From Salvia splendens (lineage: Eukaryota; Streptophyta; Magnoliopsida; Lamiales; Lamiaceae), in contig NC_056052.1 in the NCBI RefSeq assembly GCF_004379255.2, positions 13,300,589 through 13,364,588 of the forward strand: 64,000 nt of DNA. Direction: 5' to 3'. The notes under the pieces were generated by a model, which saw only the letters and a list, made by a program, of their open reading frames with translations, made no database searches and had not been told where the DNA came from. A program made the position numbers and the translations under genes. Positions 22,325-34,917 of this stretch are shown piece after piece. How positions within the stretch are numbered: position 1 is the stretch's first letter; every line of letters begins with the position of its first letter.

Positions 22325-25300
22325 CCCTCCCTGTAAATGTGAGACATTCTCCATTCTAGCCCTTGCAACTCCTTCCTAATCCTCCTCAGCTCAGAGCAAA
22401 CTTCTGCCGGGCTGAGCTGATCCGTTGACAGCCATCGCACAACTCTATCTGCATCAGATTCAATCCAGAGTCTGCTGGTGTGCCGCTTAGCCAGGGTCAC
22501 CCCTATCAGCACAACACCAACCTCAGCTTCCAAGCCCGAGTTTCCCTCCAAGCCTGTAGAAAATGCCACTACAATTTCCCCCTCATGATCCCTTATCACA
22601 CCTCCCCCACCTGCCCTCTTTGATTCTAAATAAAACGCACCATCCACATTAAGTTTCATCCATCCTAAGTCAGGGGGCCTCCACTGTACCCTTCCTAATT
22701 TTCCCCTCCGAACCACCTGCTCCACGCCACACATCACATCCAACCGAGGATAGCAGCCCCTCCTCTGATCTGGAGAAATCACTTTAGCCAACACCAAATT
22801 TCGCAACTGGGAATTTACTTTCTTGAGCACACTCTCTGTCTCGAACTTCTTCTCCCTATGTACACAATCATTTCTTTCCGTCCATATATACCAGAGAATT
22901 AGGCAAGGTATGATGGTACAAAGATGATGACCAGAGCGAGCACCCAGCTGCCTCTGCCACCACCTAAACCTCTCTTCCAAATTCTCCCCCACCTCCCCAA
23001 ACTCCGAAGTATGAGGAAACCATCGTGCAAAGTGAAGCCATATTATCCTTGCCGCCTCCCCATTAACAAATAAGTGCAGCCTAGATTCCACCTGGGGGTT
23101 TTTACAGCATCTACACATGGAAGCAAGGGGAATTCCCCTCCATTGCATTTTTGTATCCACATGTATTCTATTGGCTAGTAATCGCCAAAGAAAAAAGGAG
23201 ATAGACAAACCAATACATTTTCCCCATATTAATTAAAAAATCAGCCGTTTACCTACTCTGTTCCTCACAAGCTCCCAAGCCGAGGCTATTGAGAACTCAG
23301 CATTCCCTGACAGCTTCCATCTACCCCTATCTCTAACTCCAGTGTCAATGGGAATCTGTAAGATCCTCTCAACTACCTCCTTAGGCAGCCCCTCTTCCTC
23401 TGACATCATCCAGAGCTCCACTTCATTCCACTTCTCTCCCATCCATAGATCCTTGACCTTCAAAGAAGTACGAACAGGTCTGGCATTAGAAATGCTAGCC
23501 AAAGGATAATTTGTCACCCAAGAATCAAACCAAAAACTGATGTTCCCCTCTCCCACCACCCATCTGACATGTTCCCTGCAAAGATCCCCAACCTTAAACA
23601 ATCTTCTCCACATCGTGCTGAATCGATTTGATCTATAGGTCACCAAGGGAATAAACACCGAGCAATATTTATGCATCATATACCTTGCCCACAGGGAGTC
23701 TTGTTCCCTAAACCTCCACCACATTTTGAGACTAAAGGCCTCCACAGAATCTGCCAAGCTACGTATGCCTAAGCCCCCCTCATCCGTAGGAAGACACACT
23801 CTTTGCCAATTAATCCAATGAATCTTTTTCGAAGTATTGCAAGATCCCCATAAAACTCGAGCCATCACTTGCTCAATTTGTTTAAGTGCCCCCTTTGTTG
23901 GTTCAAGCGCTTGAAAAATATGGATTGGTAGGGCTCCCAGGACACTTCTTATCAGGGTTATCCGACCTCCAAACGACAGATGCATGTGACCCCAGCTATG
24001 AATTCTTGAGGAAATTTTATCTCTGATAAAAAGGAACATACTTGTTTTTTTTCGGCCCTTAAAAATTGGGGATCCCAGATAAGTAAAAGGAAGGCTCCCC
24101 TGTTGAAACCCACTAACTTCTCTCACCTCCCTTGCCCATGCAGCATGTTTTTTATCCAAGTAGAACCAGCTCTTTCCTACATTGACTTTTTTACCAGAAA
24201 CCTTCATAAAATGACTCAAACATTCAGTAAGCAGCCGGAGTAAAGAAGTTTTGGCCTGCGAGAAAACCATAATATCATCTGCATACGCCAAATGAGATAT
24301 TCCCATAGTATATCTTGCCGTGCGATACATCATCTCCTTACGGCCAATGATGAGACGATCAAGCAGCCTTGACAAATAATCCGCTGCTAAGATAAATAAT
24401 GAGGGTGAAATCGGATCCCCTTGTCTGAGCCCCCGTGACGATTTAAAGAAACCGGCCACACTCTCATTTATTAAAATAGAGAACCAACAAGAGCATATAC
24501 AGTTTCCAATCAGCCTTAACCATTTATCCGAGAACCCCATCTTCCCAAGGACTTTGATTAAGAACGACCACTGAACGCGATCATAGGTTTTTTCTATATC
24601 AAGCTTAAGCACCATGTTCGGGGATGGCACACTTTTCCGAATTTCATGGAATAACTCCTTCGCCAAGAGCACATTGTCACTAAGCAATCGCCCCTTAATA
24701 AATCCGCTTTGATTTGGAACAGTAAGCAAAGGGAAGAGAGGAGCCAATCTTGAAGTAAGAATCTTGGAGATAATCTTGTTCATTACATTACATAAACTGA
24801 TAGGCCTAAACTCAGCCCATCTCGTCGGATCCTTCTTCTTTGGAACCAAAACAATTAGGGTTACCGCAATACCATGTGGTATCTGGGCTCCAGCAAAGAA
24901 ATCAAGAACAACCTCAACCACGTCACGCCCAATGATATCCCAGCAACTTTGAAAAAACAAGGCTGAATAACCATCTGGTCTTGCAGCACTCTCTGCCTTG
25001 ATACTAAAAACCGTCTGCTTTATTTCTTCAACCGAAGGGGCCTTCTCCAGCAATTCCATGTTCACCTGAGGAGGTAGGGCTGAGAGAATTTCCAGGTCTG
25101 GTTCATCCAGGAGCCCCACATCATCAGTTAGAAGCCCCTTAAAGAATCTTTCTGTTGTGTTTCTGATGTCCATTTCATCTGTGAGCACCTGATCTCCCTC
25201 TTCAATCATATGTATCCTTGATTTAGTTCTTTTTTGTTTCACCCAGCCTTGAAAAAACCTTGTATTCCTTTCCCTCTCAGCCACCCACATCAAACCCGCC

Positions 25301-25602
25301 TTCTGACGCCAAAAATCCTCCTCCATTTTAAGTCTTAAGAGGAATTCCGCCGTGGCTCTGTTCATTTCTCCTCACAGATCCGGGCTAGGGTTCTGCTCAT
25401 ATCTTTCAGAGGCTTCCTTAGCCTCCATTTCAGCTTTTTTTAATCTTTCAAAGATATTGCCAAAGACCACCCGATTCCAGATTTTCAAACTACGCTTTAA
25501 CCGGCTCAGTTTGAGCTGCACATTAATCATGCCCTTAGTCCCCATGTCATCCTTCCAACACCTTTCCACCTCTTTAAGAAACAAGTGGTGCCGAACCCAC
25601 AT
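22325..25602 (-). pseudogene. LINE 1 ORF2: RT, zf-RVT and RNase H
   Basis: ORF2 protein nicks target DNA and copies LINE RNA at the nick. RT motifs: FRPISLCNVMNKIISK, GFIKGRLLSDNVLLAKE, KLDIEKTYDRVQWSFL, SRGLRQGDPISPSLF and the catalytic YADD at 24274-24285. The zf-RVT region has CRCCKNPQVESRLHLF. The RNase H has NVDGAF, GLEAEV and WIESDAD, then is cut at 22325. From 25602 down to 22325 the frame is single. It is broken by TGA at about 25372, where LINE 2 has the Arg codon CGA, and by TAA at about 23233, where LINE 2 reads Tyr-Glu. The catalytic residues look intact. Confidence 0.93.
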
Positions 25603-26048
25603 ATTTGATCAGAGGCCCCGGAACTCTACAAGTTACCAAAAGTGGGCAATGGTCAGAAAGGATCCTAGGAAGATTAGTTAATCTTGTTGACTCAAAGAAA
25701 TTCGCCCAGCCTTCCCCAAGGAGCACCCTATCCAGCCTTTCAAAGGTATTACCCCTTGCCCAAGTGAATTTCAGGCCATCCGCACCTACATCCAACAATT
25801 GACAATCGCTAATCGCCTCAACAAACTCCATCATTTCTCTGGTCTTCCTACCCTACCTCTTCATATTGCCCTGCCTTTCCTCCTCAGAGACATAAATATT
25901 AAAGTCACCTCCTACTAACCAAGGGCAACCATCCAACCTTACTGCAAGCTCGCGAAGTTTATTCCACATATCCATCCTTCCTTCCCTAGAACATTTACCA
26001 TAGGTCAAGTTTGTTGGCCAAGTAAACCAATATATAGAACTGCCATGC
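25574..26048 (-). pseudogene. LINE 1 endonuclease domain (partial)
   Basis: This is an APE-type endonuclease. Visible motifs are LVGGDFNIYVSEEE, LKFTWARGNTFERLDRVL and the catalytic SDHCPL near 25640. A frameshift near 25590 and a loss of about 10 residues, compared with LINE 2, separate it from RT. An in-frame TAG lies near 25852. The N-terminal half is missing. Confidence 0.85.
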
Positions 26049-26163
26049 GACCAACATTATATTACTATGATGTTATATCGATCAAAATGTTCTTATCTTG
26101 ATGCAATTCCGTAACAGAGATCGTACAATGAATGTTTATAGGCCAATTGGATTGAAATGGTAT
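26049..26163. other. Short unassigned sequence between LINE 1 and LINE 2
   Basis: These are about 115 AT-rich bases with no ORF and no match I recognise to the elements in the window. It could be older host or LINE sequence into which LINE 2 was inserted. Confidence 0.5.
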
Positions 26164-26653
26164 GCTTTTTTTTTTATCGAACACCTTCACGGTGGAGGGT
26201 TGAGAAGGTCCATCATCCCCTATATATCATCAAAACGAAGGGTTTAAACAACAACCATCCCAAAAGTGGACGGTCTAGCAAAAGCAACAAACTACGTACA
26301 ACTAATACAAAAGGACAAACTCCTAACAAACCATCAACACTAAACATGAAAAACTCTCTGCTCCAGCTGCATCATTCCAGTCATCAAACCAATAGGGACT
26401 TTCCTGCGCATCAGTCCCCAGACTAGCACTGCACCTCCTTCACCAATATCCCCACCTCTATACCTGGAAAGCATTGTAACCCATTAGAAGGCACCGAGTC
26501 CCTTATGTGCCTCAATTTTAACCCAGCCTGCATGTTTATACGTGCAAAATGCAATCAACGAGCTGTCAAAAAGCAGCATATACAGCCCCTGCTACGGCAA
26601 ACCGTCAGGTGCCATCCCCCGAGCCATCCCTGAGCTTTCTCTGCAACCTCTCT
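26164..26653 (-). other. LINE 2 poly(A) tail and 3' untranslated region
   Basis: A T-run at about 26164-26174 is the tail. The following 480 bases hold no supported gene. A + strand frame at 26157-26426 is a chance ORF starting at the tail. Confidence 0.75.
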
Positions 26654-28183
26654 TTAGAACTGGAAGTTTGGCAGGCCTAGTTGATCAAGTCTACACAGAG
26701 CCTTAACCCATGGGGGAGCCGAATCTCTGGTATAGTACATTGTCATCCCTGCCTGTGTGCCCATATCAGCGAGGAAGTCTGTAGCCTTATTCCCCTCTCT
26801 GAAGATGTGCGAAATTTTCCACTCATATCCTTCCAATTCCCTCCTAACTCTAGCCAGGTCAATGCAGACCTCAGCCGACCCCCATTGCTCAGAAGACAGC
26901 CAACGAACTACAGACTCCGCATCTGATTCAATCCAGATTCTGCTATTGTGCTGCTTCGCTTGAGTCACGCCTATCAGCAAGGCCGAGACTTTTGCCTCCA
27001 GGCCAGAGCCGGCCGCGAACCCTGTAGAAAAGGCCGCAATGTTGTATCCTTCACTATCCCTAATCACACCTCCACCACCTGCAAATTGAGAAGCCACCCT
27101 GAAAGCCCCATCCACATTGAGTTTAACCCACAAAGGGGTCCGGCGGGCTCCACTGGATCCTGCCCACCTTCCTCCTACGTACCCTCGGAGCCATGTCAAG
27201 CATCACGTCCAACAACGGCCTACACTCTCTCCACTGGTCAGGCCCTAACAACTTGGCTAAGACCAAGTGTCTCAACTTCATATTAACCCTCTTGATTATA
27301 TTCTCCACCTCAAACACCTTGTCTCTATGGACATTTTCATTTCTTTCTGACCAAATAAACCAGAGAATCAAACACGGGATAATTACAGACAAATGCTGGC
27401 TCGAACTAACGCTGAGGTGCCTTTGCCACCACCTAAATCTTAGCTCTAAGTTTTCACCATCCTCCCTAAATGCCATCACCCGAGGGAACCATCTTGCAAA
27501 ATGATGTCAAACTCTTCTGGTCGTCTCTCCATTAACAAACAGGTGAAGCCTCGACTCAACTTGAGGCTTCGCACAGCACCTACACTTTGAAGCTAAAGTA
27601 ATCCCCCTCCATTGCATCTTCGTATCCACCGGGATTCTATTAGCCAAGAGGCTCCAGAGGAACATGGAAATTGACGGACCAATGCATTTCCCCCAGATCA
27701 GCTCATAAATCACGCGTTTTTCACCTCTGTTCCGCACAAGATTCCATGCAGACGCTACAGTAAATTCCCTATTTCCAGTTAACTTCCATCTTCCTTTGTC
27801 TCTGCCCCCCTATCAAAAGGGACTTGTAGAATGTTCTCAACGATCTCCTCCGGCAGGCCCGTCCTTTCTGCCAGTAACCACAGCTCTCTCTCATTCCACT
27901 GCTCACCCAACCACAATTCATTGATCTTTAACGTCGGGCTGGCCGAGCCTGGATTGCACAGATCCACAAGGGGTGTATTCAGCACCCACTAATCATGCCA
28001 AAAGTTGATATCCCCATTCCCAATTACCCATCTAACATGTTCCTGGCAAAGGTTTCCCACCTTAAACGTCCATCTCCTTATCGGGCTGAACCGATTTGAT
28101 CGATAGGCCTTCAAAGGGAAGGAAATAGAGCAATATTTCTGGTACATATAACGAGCCCAAATGGACCCCTGCTCGCGGAATCT
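26654..28183 (-). pseudogene. LINE 2 ORF2 C-terminal half: zf-RVT and RNase H
   Basis: The RNase H (27199-26654) is a clean 182-codon stretch ending in a natural stop. It has NVDGAFRVAS, GLEAKV, WIESDAES and a final ISHIFREGNKATDF block. The acidic residues expected for catalysis are present. Upstream are WFIWSERNENVHRDK (27479-27123) and the zf-RVT block CRCCAKPQVESRLHLF (27737-27507). Frame changes lie near 27150, 27510 and 27800, with further damage at 27985-28183. Confidence 0.9.
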
Positions 28184-30468
28184 CTACCACAACTTAATGC
28201 TAAACGCCTCTATCACATCCGTCAAGCCTCGAATCCCCACACCGCCCTCCTTTATCGGCAGACACACCCGCTGCCATTTAACCCAATGCATTTTCCTCGA
28301 GGTGTTGCAAGAACCCCACAAAAACCGAGCCATTACCTGCTCAATCTGCCTTAAGCCTCCCTTGGTAGGATCCAGTACTTGAAAAATATGAATAGGTAAG
28401 GCCCCAAGGACACTTTTAATCAAAGTGAGCCGCCCACCAAAAGAAAGGTGTTTATGGCCCAAACTGTGGATCCTTGCTGAAATCTTATCCCGCTGGAACA
28501 TGAATAGACTTGTCTTCTTATGACCTCGAAAAAAAAGGCACTCCAAGGTATTAAAAGGGGAGGTCCCCTTGCTTGAATACACTAGCTTCTTCAACATCTC
28601 TCGCCCATGACTGATATTTTTTGTCAAGGTAGAAGCAACTCTTCCCCACATTTACCTTCTGACCCGAGACCCTCATATAACATTGTAGGCATTCCACCAG
28701 CTCTAACACTGTCGAACTCTGAGCCTGCGAGAAGATAATAATATCATCCGCATATGCCAAGTGAGACACGCCCATGGTGTACCTTGTCGTCCTGTACATC
28801 ATCTCCTTACGCCCGAGGATGAGGTGGTCAAGAAGCCTCGATAGATAATCTGCAGCCAGAATAAACAGAGATGGAGAGATAGGATCTCCTTGTCTGAGAC
28901 CCCGAGACGACTTGAAGAAGCCGGCTACTCTCCCATTAATTAGAATCGAGAACCAGTATGGGCAGATGCAGTTTTCAATCAGGCCAACCCACTTATCTGA
29001 AAATCCCATCTTCTTTAAAACCTTGAGTAAAAATGGCCACTGAACTCGATCATATGCTTTTTCCATATCCAATTTAAGGACCATATTTGGTGACGTCACT
29101 CCCTTCCAAAGTTCATGAAATAGCTCTTTCGCTAGGAGCATGTTATCGCTTATCAGCCGGCCTCTAATAAAACCACTCTTATTTGGAGCCGTAAGCATTG
29201 GTAAGAGAGGCGCCATCCGATATGTGTGGAGCTTGGAAATTATTTTATTTATAACGTTGCACAGGCTGATTGACCTAAATTCTGCCCATCTTGTGGGATT
29301 CTTCTTTTTCGGTATGAGCACAATAAGGGTAGCTGCAATGCCTCTTGGAATCTGAGATCCTGCAAAGAAATCCCGCACCGCATCAACCACATCTGCCTTG
29401 ATAATCTCCCAGCAAGCAAGAAAGAATAAGGCAGAGTAACCATCCGGGCTTACAACACTTTCAGCATTAATGCTAAAGACAACTTGTTTTATCTCTTCCT
29501 CTGAAGGCATTCTCTCCAACATCTCCATGTGAACATGGGCAGGAAGGGATTCTAGGATATCCAGATCCAGTTCCTCAAGACACCCGACATCATCAGATAG
29601 CAGATTTTTAAAGAATTTTTCAGCCGAGTGTCTAATCTCCATGTCTTCCGTGAGGATCTGATCACCTTCTTCAATCATATGGATCCTTGATTTGATTCTC
29701 TTTTGCTTCACCCACCCATGGAAGAACTTTGTATTCCTCTCTCCCTCTGCCACCCATTTAATTGCTGCTTTCTGACGCCAAAAGTCCTCTTCCATTTTAA
29801 GTCTCAAGATAAAGGTAATCGTCGCTCTGTTCATTTCTGATCGCAAAACAGGTGACGAGTTATGTTCAAAACTCTCCGCAGCCTCCTTAGCCTCTGCTTC
29901 AGCCTTCTTTAACCCTTCAAAAATATTGCCGAAGACTACCCGATTCCAGACTCTTAGGCTAGTCTTTAGCCGACTCAGCTTAATCTGCACGTTGATCATT
30001 TCCCTTGTACCTCTATCTTTCTTCCAGCATCTCTCAACCTCGTTTAGAAATAGATGGTGCCTTACCCACATATTTTGAAACTGAAAAGACAGTTTAGGGC
30101 GCGGCCCCGGGACTTGGCACCTTACCAGCAAAGGGCAATGATTGGACAATAATCTGGGCAGATTTGTTAATCTGGTGGATTCGAACAAGTTCGCCTAGCC
30201 CTCACCGAGCAAGACTCTGTCCAATCTCTCAAAAGTGTCCCCTCGTGCCCACGTGAACTTGGGACCATCAGCCCCTATATCCAGAAGCTGGCAGTCACTA
30301 ATAACCTCAGCAAAATCCAGCATCTCTCTAGTCCTCTTTCACACACCCCTCCCTTGCCTTTTATCCTCGGAGACAAAAGTATAAAAGTCGCCCCCAACCA
30401 GCCAAGGCAACCCATCCAGCTTCGCAGCAAGGTCCCAAAGTTTATCCCACATTTCCAGCCTTCCTTCC
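28184..30468 (-). pseudogene. LINE 2 ORF2: RT and end of endonuclease
   Basis: An open stretch (30188-28551) covers the endonuclease end and most of RT. Motifs: KMEEDFWRQKAAIKWVAEGE, AEFRSISLCNVINKIISK, GFIRGRLISDNMLLAKE, KLDMEKAYDRVQWPFL, SSRGLRQGDPISPSLF and the catalytic YADD at 28743-28754. A frameshift near 28560-28650 leads to the thumb region (MARFLWGSCNTSRKMHWVKW). Above 30188 the endonuclease reads FTWARGDTFERLDRVLL and LVGGDFYTFVSEDK, broken by TAG near 30197 and a stop near 30342. It runs into the element B insertion at 30468. Confidence 0.92.
30464..30468. repeat. Target-site duplicate CTTCC, left of chromovirus B
   Basis: It is identical to 42858-42862 and fits the LINE 2 reading frame when B is removed. 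The adjacent LTR terminus reads AG instead of TG, a single-base change at the element end. Confidence 0.93.
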
Positions 30469-33400
30469 AGTCACGACCGCCCATACTAGGGGTACTACAA
30501 ACGCGGCGATCGTGATACAACATGCAAGGATAGCCTTTTATGAAAACTTAATTAACTTAAAGGATGAAAAACTTTTTTTTTTGTTTTAAAGAAGCTTAAA
30601 GTTATAATTTTACTATTAAATAAAAACGACTTATGATAAACACTTTTAAAAGAAGCAGCGGAGAAACAATAAATATTAAAACTCAATCAACTCCTAAGAA
30701 AACATTTAGTTTAAAGAGCGGGAGACATCATTTTCAAGTAACATTGTAAATACTCGTTTCTAGCCTGACACAACCAAAACATACTCAAACATAGTACGGA
30801 AAAGATTAAAGTAGTGAAACATAGTTCCAAAAAAAAAAAACATAGCAGCGGAAATAAGGTTTAAAGAGAGTCATGGATAACGCCTATGTATGAAGACACA
30901 ACGTATCCTAAGGCCAACTCAACATCCTCCGCAACATCCCGCTCAACCTGCACATAAGAAAAATAATATGCAGGGCTGAGTACTTGTTGTACTCAATGGG
31001 CTCATGCCGAAAACATTTTATATTAGTTATGTCATCCATACCAGTGATCTCGAGTTTTATATGTAGTAAGAAATATCACGAGAACACAAAAACATTTCAA
31101 GTCTGTCAGACAATTTATCTCCCCACTTTTCACATCATTCCATCAATCACAATCATCATATCACAGTGCGACGAAAGTGTGGCCACACTATTCGCCCACG
31201 AGACCGGCCGACTAGCAAGGACGGCTCACGATCCCACCAGTGTACACAGCCTGATAGGGTTTGAGGCCCTACTTAGACCCGAATTCGTTTCACAACACAG
31301 CCCTATAGCCTAACGGAGCAAGCTCAGACGAACTAGGCATCAATCAACAATCTCACAAACAAAAACATGGCATGACATAACAGTTAAACCACCCTTATAA
31401 CACCACGTAACATTTTCAGAAAATAAAGAGGTTTGAAAAGAAAGCCCACCTCGATTGCTTAACAACACAATTCCAACTTATGCAACTCTCGTTCCTCGAG
31501 CTCACGTATACTCAATCACCCTTGCCAACGACAACACAATCAGCTTTCCATAAACTTATGTTATCATGCATGTCCTATTGTTCCTTTTATCGTTTCCCTT
31601 AAATTACCCATCCCATCATTCATCGACATAAGGAAAAACATGCCACAATATTTCTCAACGTGTCACACATAATCACGTCATAGGATACTTTCCCAACTTA
31701 TACATGCATCATATAGTTCATCAAACTTAACAACAAAACTGGCAGAACTGCGCGGTTGGTTTGTAAAAATCACCAAAAATTCATCCGACCTCATATGAAG
31801 CTAAACTTTGGTCAGAACACAGTAGAAACATTCAAGTTCATTCAGTTAAAGTGTCATACTCAAATCATGGCATTTGGTCAGTCAAAACATTTATACAACT
31901 CTCTGGTCGGAACATAAAAATTCTGGCAGCATTGCGCAGTTCATTTGAAAAATTCACCATAAATTCATCCGATGTTCAATGAGGCTGAACGTTTTACACG
32001 ACTCAGAAGACACTTCAAATGTTCATTTAGTTCAAGAATCACATCAAACGGAAGTCATTTGGTCGGTCAAACAGAATACGAAACTTTCTGGGCGAGAACA
32101 CAAGTTTCTGGCAGAATTGCGCAGTCAACTTCAAACATTTATTAAAAATCCATTTTTCGACAAGAAGGGCTGAAATTCACACGAGACACAGAAAACACCT
32201 TAAAACTTACTCATTAAAATTTTCACATCAAAATTCGATCGTTTGATAGGTCAATTATACATCAGAAACTGCTGTTTGAATGTCACAGATTTCAGGCTCA
32301 CAAATTCGAAATTAGGGTTTCTTCCTCAATCATCCAATTACAATTTTTCATGTTTATAACACAAAATCATGCTCAAAAAGGTTCTCATAATCATGTTTGC
32401 ACATAAACTCACATCATTCACCAAAGATTCAAATCAAACTTCACATAAACTCAATCAAAATCGCATAATTATCAAAGTTCTCATGCAAACACACTTTCCC
32501 ACCAATTAATTTTGCGATCTATCATTCCTACACTCACTATATGCATGTAGGGTTCAAGAACAAGGATTATATGAAAAGATTGAGGGAAAGTGAATCAAAT
32601 ATACCTTTCTTGATGAAAACGAATCGGTAGAAACAAGAATTGATGCGATTCGTCAGATACTCTTGACAATTAACTTCAACGGATGCAAGAACAAGGATTG
32701 AATGGATGATTTTTGGAGAGAATGTGTGTGGGAGGGGAGAGGCGTGTAAGAGAGAGGGAGAGAGGAGAGTGGCGAAAATTTTGAGGGAATGGGGGCTAGG
32801 GTTTAGTTTAGGTGATTATATAGTCCTAGGTTTAATCCCACAAAATTAATTAATTGTGGAGGAATAAAATAAAGGCCAATAATTAAAATCTCACAATTAA
32901 AAAGAAGGTGTAACTTTCGAAATTTATGGCTGAGAATTAACAAGGAATTATTTGGTATTTACTTGGATAGAAATAGATCCACAATTTAGGAAATAAAATA
33001 TTCCATAAACAAGGGAACAGAATAAATTAAATCTCCAAGTAGGAAAAATAATGAGGGGGCCGAAAATTCAAGGAGTGTGCACAAAAAAATTATTTAAATC
33101 CTCAATTAAAAAGAATATGATTTAAATTTGGTAGTTTCGTTATAGGAAAAGACTCCCATAAATTAGGTAACAATTATAATCTCCTCTACAAATAGGGGGG
33201 GCGAAAATTGGCTTAATTAGCCACAGAGAATAATTCAACTCTTAATTTAATTTGGGTGAAGAAATCAAATGTGACATGATTTAATTGGATTTAATTAAAA
33301 AGAAGGGAATCAATAAGACACCAATTAAATCAAGGAAAAATAATTCATCCTCCTATTAAATAGGGGATTTTTCGAAAACTCCAAAAGAATAGGTTAGAGT

Positions 33401-33735
33401 TCGGATTCCATGTTGTACAAATTAGGGATAATTTGGTTTGGATTTAATTTGGATAAATATCCCAAAACAATTAATTAAATCCAAGAAATGTAATACTATT
33501 TCCAAAAATTAGGAAGGGCCGAAAATTCCAAGGAATTGGCTCGGAAAAATATATGCATGATCCTATTAAATTATTTCCCCGCATTGGAAAATATAAAAAT
33601 ATCAAACACTTCATTCCACATCACCCACGACAATTATTTCTCATAATTCACTTAATCGCATTGAAACAAAAGTTTCATAATTGAAATTTCAAATCAACTT
33701 ATTAAATAAACATCACAAATTTTTGGGATGTTACA
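30469..33735 (-). repeat. 3' LTR of chromovirus B
   Basis: On the minus strand it runs TGTAACATCCC to GGTCGTGACT, with the last base changed from A. It is 3267 bases, AT-rich, and has no supported gene. It contains a diverged tandem repeat of about 185 bases at about 31690-32300. Stretches near 30940-31010 resemble parts of the A and C LTRs, so the two families share ancestry. Confidence 0.94.
31690..32300 (-). repeat. Diverged ~185-base tandem repeat inside the B LTR
   Basis: CTGGCAG followed by a GCGC-containing stretch recurs at 31739, 31923 and 32108, spacings of 184 and 185. A second anchor (TTGGTC/TTGATAGGTC) recurs at about 31871, 32059 and 32244. Units are clearly diverged. The other LTR has the first two units at 40891 and 41074 and a deletion in the third. 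Confidence 0.75.
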
Positions 33736-33748
33736 TCCTTCCCCTCTT
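33736..33748 (-). promoter_or_regulatory. Polypurine tract of chromovirus B
   Basis: On the minus strand AAGAGGGGAAGGA directly precedes the 3' LTR start TGTAACATCCC. This is the expected primer for plus-strand DNA. Confidence 0.88.
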
Positions 33749-33779
33749 AACAGAAATTTCGTCCTGAAATTTGATCGTA

Positions 33780-34917
33780 TCACATAAACAACTCGGGGAA
33801 CTTTTCTTTCAATTTATCTTCTAACTCCCACGTGGCTTCCTCGGGACCATGGTGTTTCCACAACACCTTCACGGACGCTATTGACTTGTTTCGCAACTCT
33901 TGTACTTCCGATCTAGGATTGCCTCGGGCCTTTCCTCGTAGGTCATGTCGGGGGTTAGGATCACTTCCTCTTGATGAATCACATGCTTGGGGTCGAACAC
34001 GTACTTGCGTAACTGTGACACATGGAACACGTTGTGCACGTTCCCAAAGCTGGGTGGTAACGCCAAGCGGTAAGCTACAGGACCTACTTCATCGATAATC
34101 TTGTACGGTCCTACAAAACGCGGTTCCAGCTTGCTTTTCACTCCAAACCACACAACTCCTCTTGTCGGGGATACTTTCAAGAACACTTTGTCACCAACAT
34201 CGAATTTGATTTCCGTTCGACGCACGTCAGCATACGACTTCTGCCTATCTTGAGCTTCCTTGATCCTTGCACGGATTTGATGCACAATTTCGGTCATCTC
34301 CTTTATATCGTCGGGTCCTAACATCTTCTCTCGCCAACTTCATCCTAATAGAGTGGGGATTGACACTTCCTGCCATACAAGGCTTCATACGGAGCCATAT
34401 CGATCGTCGCTTGGTAGCTATTGTTGTAGGCGAATTAAACCAACGGTAGAACAGTTTCATAACTTTCCCCTTGGTCTAAGACAACGGCTCGCAACATATC
34501 CTCAAGCGTTTGAATCGTCCTCTTTGACTGTCCATCCGATTGCGGGTGATGAGCAGTGCTGAAGTTCAGTTGTGTGCCCAATTCACGTTGCAAACTCATC
34601 CAAAACTTTGATGTGAACTTCGTATCGCGGTCGGACACAATGGTCTTTGGCACTCCATGCAAACGCACAATCTCATTCACGTGGAGTTTTGCTAATTTGT
34701 CCGCGCCATAAGTAATTCGAATTGGTAAAAAGTGCGCGCTTTTAGTTAGTCGATCGATGATCACCCAAATCGCAGTGTTGCCCTTCTGTGACTTTGGCAA
34801 ACCTGTCATGAAATCCATAGCTAGATGCTCCCACTTCCATTCGGGGATTTCGAGTGGTTGTAACTTCCCATATGGCCGTTGGTGTAAGGCCTTCACTTGT
34901 TGGCATGCTAGGCATCA
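33780..34917 (-). pseudogene. pol: Chromovirus B integrase and chromodomain, broken
   Basis: The core reads AMDFMTGLP (first Asp), VSDRDTKF (second Asp) and then DGQSKRTIQ, where family members have Glu; the AAG codon is at 34522-34524. The catalytic triad is therefore incomplete. The C-terminal part reads FVGPYKIIDEVGPVAYRLALP and FHVSQLRKYVF. After a frame change near 33890 a chromodomain-like end follows (KVLWKHHGPEEATWELED), stopping at about 33780. A TGA at 34915-34917 in place of an Arg codon interrupts the zinc domain, and another break lies near 34325-34435. The chromodomain probably targets insertion to heterochromatin in this family. Confidence 0.93.

Larger units (their letters stand above)
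22325..26048 (-). mobile_element. LINE 1: L1-type plant LINE, both ends lost
   Basis: On the minus strand it holds endonuclease, RT, a zf-RVT region and most of an RNase H. The 3' end is cut at 22325, where chromovirus A inserted in the codons after SHIYREG; LINE 2 continues at that place with NKATDFLADMG. The 5' end fades at about 26048 inside the endonuclease, so ORF1 is missing. LINE 1 and LINE 2 are clearly related but distinct copies. Confidence 0.9.

Noticed and set aside
26157..26426. 89-codon + strand frame at the LINE 2 tail
   Set aside because: Begins in the T-run of the poly(A) tail and is antisense to the LINE 3' untranslated region.
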